The position numbers were made by a program, and so were the translations under genes. This document shows positions 16,564 through 24,816 of a DNA stretch of 64,000 bases, in pieces. Source of the DNA: UBA2705 sp963977105 (GTDB lineage: Bacteria; Pseudomonadota; Alphaproteobacteria; Micavibrionales; Micavibrionaceae); the NCBI GenBank assembly GCA_963977105.1, contig CAXBNI010000002.1, positions 186,001-250,000 on the forward strand, read 5' to 3'. The first letter of the stretch is position 1, and the number at the start of each line of letters is the position of its first letter. The notes under the pieces were generated by a model. It made no database searches and was not told where the DNA came from. It was given only the letters and a program-made list of their open reading frames with translations.

Positions 16564-16917
16564 TTAAATTTTAGGGGTTATCTTACAATCATATGAAGAA
16601 CCTTGACCTATGCTAAGGCCAAATGTTAAGCCCTGATAATCAAGTTCAAAGACTGGGACGCCCTGTCCCACATGGCGCAAATCGTCATCACGCGCTGCGA
16701 ATAATGCATCGCAAACTTTGCCGAACTCATTTGCCGTGAAAGCATATGTCTCATCATAAACATCAGCATATTTCAAACGCTCTTGGCAGATAGCGCCTTT
16801 ATTCGTCGCATGGTCATTAAACACATGCATTAAACGATTAAACTCATCGCTTTCAAAAAATGCGTCACGCTCTTTTAGGCGCTGGATATAATCATTATTT
16901 TGGTTTTTATATGTCAT
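16564..16917 (-). CDS. Hypothetical protein, 117 aa
   Basis: I do not recognise this protein. From ATG 16917 it begins MTYKNQNNDYIQRLKERDAF and ends GQGSSYDCKITPKI; it is soluble, charged and has two or three cysteines. A longer frame reaches 17046 but the extra part has an unlikely composition. The ribosome site is weak (GGGGCGG). It is divergent from the TetR regulator at 17069 with a 150-base shared upstream region, so it may be a target of that regulator. Confidence 0.6.
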   Translation of the reverse strand: MTYKNQNNDYIQRLKERDAFFESDEFNRLMHVFNDHATNKGAICQERLKYADVYDETYAFTANEFGKVCDALFAARDDDLRHVGQGVPVFELDYQGLTFGLSIGQGSSYDCKITPKI

Positions 16918-17068
16918 GTCAGGCCGCCCCAATTTCAATATTATGCTCCACCCATATAGAGTTCTTACAATTAAAATGTCAATAATATTGCAAAAATGCA
17001 TCTTACATATTGACATTCGTACGCTACGTATCGAAAATGCCTGCATTGTTAAAATGGAGACTTAGAAG

Positions 17069-17734
17069 ATGAGCAGTGCTGCAAAAGCAACAAAGCCGCG
17101 TGCATCCGCCTTGGCAGATGTAATTAGTGATAACGTAAAAACCACGCAAAAAGCAGAGCAAACACCTGCAAAAAAAGCGGGTCGCCCACGTTCAGAAAAA
17201 TCACGCAAAGCAATTGTCAATGCGGTAAACCGTATGCTGCTTCACCGCAGCGCATCTGAGCTTTCCATCGAAGCCATTGCAAAAAAGGCAGGCGTTGGCA
17301 AAACCACGATTTACCGTTGGTGGCCTGATAAAGTCTCCCTCATCCTCGAAGCAATTAACGCCAATGGCGCAAATGTACCGCAGCCGACCCATAAACCAGC
17401 CGGTGAACGTCTGCTTTGGCAATTGGAGCGCTTTTTGCGCCTATTGCGCGGACGTAACGGCAAAGTCATCATCGAAATGATGTCACAGGCACAATCAAAC
17501 AAAGACGCGCTTGGTAGTTTTTATGAAAGATTTATGCTCGTCCACGAGGAAAACCTCGCAGAGATCATCGAAATCGGTAAAAACGCCGGTGCATTCCGTA
17601 CAGATTTAGACACTGGCATGGCTGTTGATATGATTTATGGCGGCGTTGTCTATCATTTAATGAGCGGCTCAGACGAGCTCGATGAAAACTTTATCGAACG
17701 CTATCCACATGAAGCGTTGCGTTTAGTGCGTTAA
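17069..17734 (+). CDS. TetR/AcrR-family transcriptional regulator
   Basis: The protein has 221 residues. A Lys/Ala-rich unstructured lead (1-35) ends in KKAGRPRSEKSRKAI, after which the TetR helix-turn-helix is plain: SASELSIEAIAKKAGVGKTTIYRWWPDK. The C-terminal ligand domain has no recognisable ligand signature. TetR proteins usually repress adjacent or divergent genes; here the candidate is the unknown gene at 16564-16917. The WWPDK form of the recognition-helix end is common in regulators of the TetR_C_16-like group. Confidence 0.9.
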   Translation: MSSAAKATKPRASALADVISDNVKTTQKAEQTPAKKAGRPRSEKSRKAIVNAVNRMLLHRSASELSIEAIAKKAGVGKTTIYRWWPDKVSLILEAINANGANVPQPTHKPAGERLLWQLERFLRLLRGRNGKVIIEMMSQAQSNKDALGSFYERFMLVHEENLAEIIEIGKNAGAFRTDLDTGMAVDMIYGGVVYHLMSGSDELDENFIERYPHEALRLVR

Positions 17735-17766
17735 CAAAACTTAAATCAGCACAATGAGCCCATATT

Positions 17767-18645
17767 CTATGGCTGAATATTAGCGCTGAGCGCTTCATTC
17801 TGCTTATCCGCGCCCAGTGCAGACTTTGGACTGCGCCGCCTTCTCATCCATAGTGCAGCTTCGCGTGCTATAAAAAGGAGCTCCAACGCAAAAACGCCGT
17901 AAATCATCTCTTGCCAGCCCCAAGGGTCTTTGGTTTCATAACTGTGGCGCCCTTTTGTCGCAGCGTCCCGCATTAGTCGCTCACCATTCTCTGTAAAATT
18001 TAAAAGCGCCACTGGGCCATCGACATAATATTCACGCTCAGGGTAAAAGCCCTTTGGCTCATCAAGGCTTATCCACGAACTGTTATCTAAGAAAAGCTGC
18101 TTATCGCCTTCAGCCGCGACTAAAAGGTTTGAATGAGCAAATAAATGCGTAATGCGCATATCCTCTTCGGCGACACCTAAATGTTTCAGAGCAAAATATT
18201 TCAGTATTGCGTAATCTTCACAATCACCCGTAGCGTCTTTCAACGTTTCATAGGGGGTGAAAAAATATTCTTTTGCCTGCGCAACGGAATCCTCATCAGC
18301 CTGATACTCAATGACATCATTTACGCGGTCATCAAGTGCCTCAAGCATTTGGTCGCGGGGCAACTGACGCATATATTCAATTTCGTCGAACCATGCCTGC
18401 ATGAATTTGAGTTTTGTTGGCTCTTGCATCTGCAGATCATAACGCTGCTTCATAACCAGCAAACGATCTCCGAGGTAATGGCTTTTCGCATACAAGCCAG
18501 AAACACCATTATAGCTATGTTCAACCGTCGTTAAATCAAGCGTAACATGCGCGCTCTCAAAACGGTCAAACTTGGCCTGCGCATTAAAGCTTAAGCTCAA
18601 ACTAAATGCGGCGCAAACCGCTAGTTTTTTATATGAATTATCCAA
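17767..18645 (-). CDS. LapG-like transglutaminase-fold cysteine protease (BTLCP)
   Basis: The protein has 292 residues. A signal peptide ends at about residue 24 (SFNAQA). The BTLCP domain has the catalytic triad Cys142 in GDCEDYAILKY, His171 in AHSNLLVA and Asp187 in LFLDN. Family members such as LapG cut periplasmic adhesins under c-di-GMP control through LapD. A hydrophobic segment near 245-265 followed by MRRRR suggests a C-terminal membrane anchor, which is not typical of LapG. The start is TTG with GAGG just upstream; it is the only codon that gives a full signal peptide. No adhesin or LapD is in the window. Confidence 0.82.
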   Translation of the reverse strand: MDNSYKKLAVCAAFSLSLSFNAQAKFDRFESAHVTLDLTTVEHSYNGVSGLYAKSHYLGDRLLVMKQRYDLQMQEPTKLKFMQAWFDEIEYMRQLPRDQMLEALDDRVNDVIEYQADEDSVAQAKEYFFTPYETLKDATGDCEDYAILKYFALKHLGVAEEDMRITHLFAHSNLLVAAEGDKQLFLDNSSWISLDEPKGFYPEREYYVDGPVALLNFTENGERLMRDAATKGRHSYETKDPWGWQEMIYGVFALELLFIAREAALWMRRRRSPKSALGADKQNEALSANIQP

Positions 18646-18756
18646 TATGCCTCACCCTTACTTTTTATGAACATTACAACAACGCGCCGATTATGTCAAA
18701 TGGTGATTGTAAAAAGGCGAGGTATATAGACCTGCTTTTTTATACTGAATATATAA

Positions 18757-21006
18757 TTACTGGCCGCTAGCGCTTGCCATGTTATTCATCATGTGCTCAA
18801 CCAACTCGGAGCTCGCTTTGCCATCGGGAGAAATATTAAACATGGTTTGGTACGAACGTATGGCATCTGCAGTCATTGGGCCGCTAATACCATCTGCTGG
18901 GCCTGGGTATAAGCCGAGCGCCATCAGATGTTCTTGGATAGGAGCGATTAAGCTGTAATCAGCTGATTCAGACATCACAGATCGTACATCAATAATCTCG
19001 CTTTCGTGCTGCGGGCGCGCCGCCGCAACAGATGCGACCGCCTGCGGCATTGCTTTGGCAACGCCGCTAATGGCTTTGGCTTTAAATGCTGGGTTTTGGT
19101 TTTGCTCAACGCGGACAATGTTACGCACTTCGTCTAATGATAAGCCAAGCTTCGCGGTTAATTGACCCAGTGCATTTTGCGCTTCAACATTGTTATTGTC
19201 AGACGCTAAATTATACCAAAATAGCGCTTTATTATGATCTTTCTTCCCTGTCAGGCCGTTCTCAAAAATCAGCCCCAGATTATAGGCTGATTCCGGCACA
19301 CCAGTAACCGCAGATTGTTCAAAATAATGTACGGCAGATTCAATAGAATATGGCACACCAATACCTTCGGCATAAGCGATACCCAAATTATACTGCGCCT
19401 CGGGGTGGCCGAGTAAAGCCGCGCTACGGTACATATCCATCGCGTTTGCAACGTTTTTCAACGTGCCAAGACCTTGCTGATAAAGCACACCAAGATTATA
19501 ACGTGAATTTGCAACATTTTCTTTGCCTGATTCTTTGAACCAGAAAAACGCTTTTTCAAAATCTTGCGCTACGCCTTCTTGACCTGCAGTATATAAAGCC
19601 GCCAAATCATGCTGCGCTTCCGGGTTGCCGCTAAATGCCGCGTTTTGAATATCCTTCGCAAAACCATTCAGTGATTTATCAAGCGCGGCGCGCTCTGATA
19701 ACGGGGCCGCGTTTCCTGCAACTGAGAATAACTTCGCTGCCGCAGCTTCTTCTTTCAAGCGCAAAGACTTTGCAATATCCGCTGCGCTTACAACAACTTT
19801 CTCTGGGATAATAACTTCTGGCGCCGCCTGAAGTGCAACGGCAGGCTTAACCACAGCGTCTTTAACAACCACCTCAGGGCTTTGCGCCATGTCTTCAATA
19901 ATCGGCTCTGCGCGCATTGGTGTTGCCTTGATTTTAGGCAACACATCAACTTTATCCGCTTCGGGAACAGCTATGTCTTGTATCTCAACAGGTGGCGTAG
20001 CATCTATGCTTGGGCCTTGCGCTAAGGCAGATGGTTCAAGATCATTCAGCGCCGCAGCCACGGCATTAATATCGCCGCCCGATTCAAGCAGCGTCTTATC
20101 AATTTTGTCTTCTAGCGCATCAAAATCCGTTGGCGATGCAGTATCTGGCGCATAAACATTATTTGCTGTTGGCGCGATAGCCGCGCGGTCAAAACGGTCT
20201 TGATTGCTTTGCACTTCGCTCACATATTGCGGCGTCGCTTTAGTCAGTTGCAATGAAGGCCCAAAATGGCTAAAGCCCCAAACAGCCGCTACGCCCAATG
20301 CAAGCAGTACTGAAATTGAAACGCCGCCAAATAGGTGCTGCTTTATTTTCGCGCGCTCTTCATCAACCATTGCTTCTGGTGTCTTGGCAGGAGTCACATC
20401 ATTACGATCATTAAAAAGCTCCGCACCATTGATTTGCGGCAGGGTTGAGCGTTCCGCTACAGCGCGGTCAGTCAGCAATACCAAGGCCTTGGCTTCTAAT
20501 GCTTCGCGCGTGGAAGTGACCGTTTCTTCAATAATATTTACTTTGCGGTTCAAACGTACCTTATCTTGCGATAAACGCTCAATTTTGCGTGAAATGCGCG
20601 TGCTTTCTTCGCTGACACCATCGGCGCGTTCGGCGGCGCTGCGTGCGCGTGCATCAACCAATGTAAGCTGCTCAATGAATGTTGTGCTGTTTTGTTCTGT
20701 GCGTTCAACTTGTTCGCGCATAAAGCTATATGATTTTTCGCTGCGCCCTGTGCGTTCTTCTAAATCAGTAACAAGACGGCGTGTTTCTTCAAGTTCTTTC
20801 CAAAGCATTTCACGTTCTGCTTCTGAACGGCGCAATTGCTGAGATACGGTATCAAGGAGTTTGACAATATAGGCTGATTTATCTTTACCCATGCTCACAG
20901 GCAAAGATGCATTTGCTGGATTCAAAGTCTTTTTCTCACCCTGCGCCGCATTTGGCACAGTCATGCGATTTTGTTTTTGTGATCGTGCAGATGTTTTTAT
21001 ATTCAT
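18757..21006 (-). CDS. PodJ-like polarity protein: coiled coil, TM, Sel1 repeats, peptidoglycan-binding
   Basis: The protein has about 749 residues. A cytoplasmic N-terminal half (about 45-180) is strongly heptad-like coiled coil with many Arg/Glu. One membrane segment lies near 225-245 (VSISVLLALGVAAVWGF). The periplasmic part holds a Pro/Ala-rich linker, four or five Sel1/TPR-like repeats (about 465-645, for example EAQYNLGIAYAEGIGVPY) and a C-terminal PG_binding_1 domain (GLYPGPADGISGPMTADAI). This order is that of PodJ, a cell-pole organiser. The start is uncertain between ATG 21006 and TTG 21018; neither has a strong ribosome site. Confidence 0.85.
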   Translation of the reverse strand: MNIKTSARSQKQNRMTVPNAAQGEKKTLNPANASLPVSMGKDKSAYIVKLLDTVSQQLRRSEAEREMLWKELEETRRLVTDLEERTGRSEKSYSFMREQVERTEQNSTTFIEQLTLVDARARSAAERADGVSEESTRISRKIERLSQDKVRLNRKVNIIEETVTSTREALEAKALVLLTDRAVAERSTLPQINGAELFNDRNDVTPAKTPEAMVDEERAKIKQHLFGGVSISVLLALGVAAVWGFSHFGPSLQLTKATPQYVSEVQSNQDRFDRAAIAPTANNVYAPDTASPTDFDALEDKIDKTLLESGGDINAVAAALNDLEPSALAQGPSIDATPPVEIQDIAVPEADKVDVLPKIKATPMRAEPIIEDMAQSPEVVVKDAVVKPAVALQAAPEVIIPEKVVVSAADIAKSLRLKEEAAAAKLFSVAGNAAPLSERAALDKSLNGFAKDIQNAAFSGNPEAQHDLAALYTAGQEGVAQDFEKAFFWFKESGKENVANSRYNLGVLYQQGLGTLKNVANAMDMYRSAALLGHPEAQYNLGIAYAEGIGVPYSIESAVHYFEQSAVTGVPESAYNLGLIFENGLTGKKDHNKALFWYNLASDNNNVEAQNALGQLTAKLGLSLDEVRNIVRVEQNQNPAFKAKAISGVAKAMPQAVASVAAARPQHESEIIDVRSVMSESADYSLIAPIQEHLMALGLYPGPADGISGPMTADAIRSYQTMFNISPDGKASSELVEHMMNNMASASGQ

Positions 21007-21219
21007 ATCAAAACCCAAGAGCTCTTTCCAAATTCCCCAAAAAACATAGGCTTAGCCTAGCGTCAAGCGCTGCCAAACCTTAAAAATGCTATTCTTTGTT
21101 TTCCCTAATGTAGTGACAATACAAAATTATGCGCAAAAAATCTAGTTTTTTGTCATTCCACACCCAAGATTGTCCACATAAGCGCGCCCCATTCGCGCCG
21201 CGCGCTAAAGTAGATCGCC

Positions 21220-21247
21220 TTGACATAGAAGACATATCTGCTATTGC
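21220..21247 (+). promoter_or_regulatory. Sigma70-like promoter before the adenylate kinase paralogue
   Basis: TTGACA (21220-21225), 16 bases, TATTGC (21242-21247). It lies about 43 bases before the ATG at 21290. Confidence 0.4.
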
Positions 21248-21289
21248 TTGAAAAAACACATAAAAACACGAGACATACAGGGTCAGAGC

Positions 21290-21850
21290 ATGAGCATCAT
21301 TACATTCATCGCACCGCCGCTTTCAGGCAAAGGCACGCAAGCCAAAGAAATTGAACTGAGAACGGCATGGAAACACGTTAGCACGGGCGACTTACTGCGC
21401 GACCGGATGAATGGCAACGACAAAATCGCCAGGGCCATCAAAAGAACAATGGATGCGGGGACTTTCGCCTCAGAAGCCATTGTCGACCAAGTGCTAAAAG
21501 ACCGCCTTGCCCAGCCTGATTGCCAAAATGGCTTGATCCTTGATGGTTATCCACGCGTATTAGCGCAGGCGAAAACCCTTGATACTCTGACCCAGCAAGC
21601 GAATACAGTTTTTGCGGGCGCCATTCATATTGACGTCCCTGAACAAGAACTCTTTAACCGCCTCGCCCAGCGCGGCCGCGCCGATGACACGCCAGATGTT
21701 CTGAAAAAACGTCTTAAAGATTATCAAGACAAGACCATGCCTGTTGTTGAATATTACAGGAAACGCGGCTTGTTAATCGAGATTGACGGTGCGCAGCCAA
21801 TGGCAGATGTCACTCGCGACATCTGCATTGCACTGAACATTAAGCCATAA
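21290..21850 (+). CDS. Adenylate kinase-like nucleoside monophosphate kinase (divergent P-loop)
   Basis: The protein has 186 residues from ATG 21290 (CAGGG upstream). It has the short-lid adenylate kinase layout: P-loop APPLSGKGTQAK, STGDLLRDRM, LILDGYPRVLAQA, and the short lid with RGRADDTPDVLKKRL. The family interconverts AMP, ADP and ATP. The P-loop differs from the usual GPPGSGKGTQ: the first Gly is Ala and the fourth position is Leu. Alphaproteobacterial adk usually sits in the ribosomal spc cluster after secY, so this may be a second copy with changed activity. Confidence 0.78.
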   Translation: MSIITFIAPPLSGKGTQAKEIELRTAWKHVSTGDLLRDRMNGNDKIARAIKRTMDAGTFASEAIVDQVLKDRLAQPDCQNGLILDGYPRVLAQAKTLDTLTQQANTVFAGAIHIDVPEQELFNRLAQRGRADDTPDVLKKRLKDYQDKTMPVVEYYRKRGLLIEIDGAQPMADVTRDICIALNIKP

Positions 21851-21868
21851 CCATAAGCCCTTCAGCTA

Positions 21869-23515
21869 TTAAGCAGGGTCAACGGCACGCAACCCGGCGC
21901 GCAAAGCACCTTTGCTTTGGCTAAACATGTATAAATAATCTTTAGGAGGCACAAAGTTTTGCAAAATACCGTGCATTGTTTTGCATCGCGTATCCCAGCT
22001 CAACTCTTTATAGCGTGTGAATAAATGCTCAGTCTCAATTTCTCGTACCATGTCGGCATATTGCACAGGGGCTAAGTCTTCTGCCAAACACTCCACAAAG
22101 CTTTCCTGCCTGCGGTCGTATTCCATCCGCATAATATCATGACCAAACTGCGTAATATATTCTTGTGGCAGGCGCAAATCATCATTTGTGCATAGCTCCG
22201 CACGGTACTGCGCAAAAACGACAACATTGCCGTTTGGTTTTTCATGCATATAACGCACAACCCCGCTTTGAAATTTGTGAAGCTCACTTTTCTCGTCCGC
22301 AATTAATGCTTCTGATGATATCCCGCGCTGGCCCATAAACATTAAATGCCCTGCGAGTGATACAGATTGTAAAGTATCTTGGATCTGTTCACGGTCTTTG
22401 CGCAAATCAAACATATTTAAAGGCAAAAGCTCAAATTCCCTAGCAAGAAAACGGTCCAAATCAATATGCGGGCAAAGTTTTGCCAAGTTTTCAGGGGTTT
22501 GAATTTTGAAATGGTCTGACACATCAGCATCATAGCCAAAGGCATCAATTTGCTGCTTGCTTTTCAGCTCTTTTGCACGTTTTTTTGCATCGGCAAATTC
22601 ATCAACACCAAATTCAATCGGTAAATGTACGGCTGTATGCAGAAGGGTTGATGATAGCCCCGCGACAAGGCCGCCAACGATACCTAACGTCATGCCATAC
22701 TTAACCCCAAACACACCGCCAACAATGGCTGTACTCCATGCAATACGCGGCCCTTTGTTAATCGCGACATTCGCAAAGTCACATAACAATTTTTTTGCCG
22801 TCATCGCTTTGCCGTTTTCATAGAAAATATTCTTGTTTTCCCAAAGACCTGCCGATAGCTTTTCCCAGTGGCGGCTTATCACTTCACGTGCTTGGTCATG
22901 CGTTTGAGTTTTTGCGATAGTCTTCGTTGCATAAGAGAAAAAGCTCCGCAATGATTTATCATTAGGGTCAAACGGCACAAAGCCACCGCCTTCACGGCGC
23001 GTTGAGAGCTTTAGTATCACGCGGTAACCATCATTTTTACGATTTTTTACAATCTCGTACATATGGCGACCATTGGTATAAATGTTATCTGCGCCATATA
23101 ATGTATAATGTTTACGGCTTTTTACGCCGAGCGTACGGCGCGCGACATCAAAATCCTCACGGGTTTCACGACGCATAGTATGCGCGTTTGCGCGTTCTTC
23201 TAATGGTTGATCTTCATCACCACGGGCGCGGCGGGCGCTAAATATGTAACAGCGTTCCAACTGCTCACGCGTCGCAACAATGCGGCCATCGGCGAGGCGG
23301 CGGCCATCTAAATTATTTGCTGTCTTTGAAAATAACACCCCGACAGTATTTGTCGCGCGGTGATAGAACGGACGGCCAAAGCCTTGGGGGGTTGCAATCA
23401 GTCCATCATTATCTGGAACGGGGTGATGCGTAAACGAAAACCGGCTGGTTATATCCGTTATACGATCATGGTAATGCGCGAGCGGGTGCTCACATTTCCC
23501 ATCTTTACTAGTCAT
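21869..23515 (-). CDS. Unknown 548-aa protein with a central hydrophobic hairpin
   Basis: I do not recognise this protein. It is charged and largely soluble, apart from a glycine-rich hydrophobic stretch at about residues 260-300 (VGGVFGVKYGMTLGIVGGLVAGL) that could be a membrane hairpin or a pore-like segment. The N-terminal third is rich in Arg and His (AHYHDRITDITSRF, RRETREDFDVARR). There is no signal peptide. It converges with the adenylate kinase-like gene. The start is ATG 23515, with a possible GTG 23524. Confidence 0.65.
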   Translation of the reverse strand: MTSKDGKCEHPLAHYHDRITDITSRFSFTHHPVPDNDGLIATPQGFGRPFYHRATNTVGVLFSKTANNLDGRRLADGRIVATREQLERCYIFSARRARGDEDQPLEERANAHTMRRETREDFDVARRTLGVKSRKHYTLYGADNIYTNGRHMYEIVKNRKNDGYRVILKLSTRREGGGFVPFDPNDKSLRSFFSYATKTIAKTQTHDQAREVISRHWEKLSAGLWENKNIFYENGKAMTAKKLLCDFANVAINKGPRIAWSTAIVGGVFGVKYGMTLGIVGGLVAGLSSTLLHTAVHLPIEFGVDEFADAKKRAKELKSKQQIDAFGYDADVSDHFKIQTPENLAKLCPHIDLDRFLAREFELLPLNMFDLRKDREQIQDTLQSVSLAGHLMFMGQRGISSEALIADEKSELHKFQSGVVRYMHEKPNGNVVVFAQYRAELCTNDDLRLPQEYITQFGHDIMRMEYDRRQESFVECLAEDLAPVQYADMVREIETEHLFTRYKELSWDTRCKTMHGILQNFVPPKDYLYMFSQSKGALRAGLRAVDPA

Positions 23516-23645
23516 CTTACACACTTTCTCTATAGCGCCCTCTACTGCGCTGCATCATAATATACGCCCATCAAGAAACAGTGTCAAATATTTCGTAAAA
23601 TAGGACCCTAACCCACTGATAAGATGTAAATAAAAATGATTAAAG

Positions 23646-24668
23646 CTAAGCTTTGTTGAGAAACAACGCCAAGAAATCTTCATTCGAGATGGCTGCCTGC
23701 GCCTTGGGCTGATCATGCGCAGCTTTTGCGTCTTGCGCGTTAAGCGCACCCATTGCGGCCTGTCTATTATATGTCGAATGCTGATATTGCAACTGCTCAA
23801 ATAATGATAAGCCGGACTGCGCAAAGCTGCGGGCATTCGCCCCCACAGATAATGTTTCCGTGCGCTCCTTTGGTGCGCTAAAATCATCAATCAACATTGC
23901 GCCCAGCGCGCGCGCGGCGCTAATATTCGCTTGAAAGTCAACCTCACCAATAAAATCACGCAATGGACGCTTAACGATGCGCATTTCCTGCGGCGCGGCG
24001 TTTTCAATTTCATCGCCTTGCTGTAAGTCATCATATTGGAATTTCTTATCAAAGAAATCATAAAGCTGCGCAAGGCTTCTGGGCTGGGCTGTGTCACGGT
24101 CAAAGAAAACATTGCGGTTCGCCATTGCTGCTTTGGGGAAGACATCCGCCGCAATGGTGTTTGGGTTATCCTGCGCCGCATTTAAAAAGGCCGATGCATT
24201 ACCCGCCCCTAAGAAATGCGCCATATAAAGCTCTGTACTGCCCACTGCGCCATCATAATTTTTTTCTAAATAGGCTTTATTATCTGACGCAAGCTCCGCC
24301 GCCATTAATGATGCAATTTTCGGGTTATTACGCAGCGCTAAAATATCGTCGCGTGTTACTTTGTCGCTAACGCGGCCATTATCATCAATCGCCGCTGCCG
24401 CTTCTTCTAGTCCATATTTCGCGCCGTGGTCTTTGACCATACTCAGCCATGTCGATTCAATGAACTGGTAAAGGCCAGAAGCCGAGCTTGTACTAGCCTG
24501 TGCATCATGGTCAAAATTGCTCTCTACGGCAGCTTGCTCCATCAAATAGGCAAAATCTACCCCAGTTTCAGCGCTCGCCATCCGCACAGCATTCTGCACT
24601 GTGCTACCAGCTCTATTGTTAAGAGCCTGTAAATACTGGGTATTATTTTGATATGGCGAAATACTCAT
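23646..24668 (-). CDS. Lytic transglycosylase, SLT domain
   Basis: The protein has 340 residues. The SLT-type domain covers about residues 25-170: the catalytic Glu in MEQAAVESNFDHDA, then SSASGLYQFIESTWLSMVK and the later ELYMAHFLGAGNA. Such enzymes cleave the glycan strand of peptidoglycan to 1,6-anhydro-muropeptides. There is no signal peptide; the N-terminus (MSISPYQNNTQYLQALNNRA) resembles proteins exported by flagellar or other specialised routes, and similar proteins are common in alphaproteobacteria. The 170-residue C-terminal half is low-complexity and Ala/Gln-rich. AAAAGG precedes the ATG. Confidence 0.85.
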   Translation of the reverse strand: MSISPYQNNTQYLQALNNRAGSTVQNAVRMASAETGVDFAYLMEQAAVESNFDHDAQASTSSASGLYQFIESTWLSMVKDHGAKYGLEEAAAAIDDNGRVSDKVTRDDILALRNNPKIASLMAAELASDNKAYLEKNYDGAVGSTELYMAHFLGAGNASAFLNAAQDNPNTIAADVFPKAAMANRNVFFDRDTAQPRSLAQLYDFFDKKFQYDDLQQGDEIENAAPQEMRIVKRPLRDFIGEVDFQANISAARALGAMLIDDFSAPKERTETLSVGANARSFAQSGLSLFEQLQYQHSTYNRQAAMGALNAQDAKAAHDQPKAQAAISNEDFLALFLNKA

Positions 24669-24816
24669 TTTATACCTTTTGTTAAGCGGTCAGCTTTATC
24701 CTTATCTACTCACGCAAATTACATGCCAAAGATAAAAACTGATTTTAAACCTATGGCTGCGCCGTAAAATTTGATAATATAATGCGGCACTTACGCGAAT
24801 ATAAGGAATGTCATTC

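Noticed and set aside
20204..20842. Plus-strand frame of 212 codons inside the PodJ-like gene
   Set aside because: It is an antisense shadow of the coiled-coil coding region, rich in Ser, Arg and Cys, with no recognisable domain.
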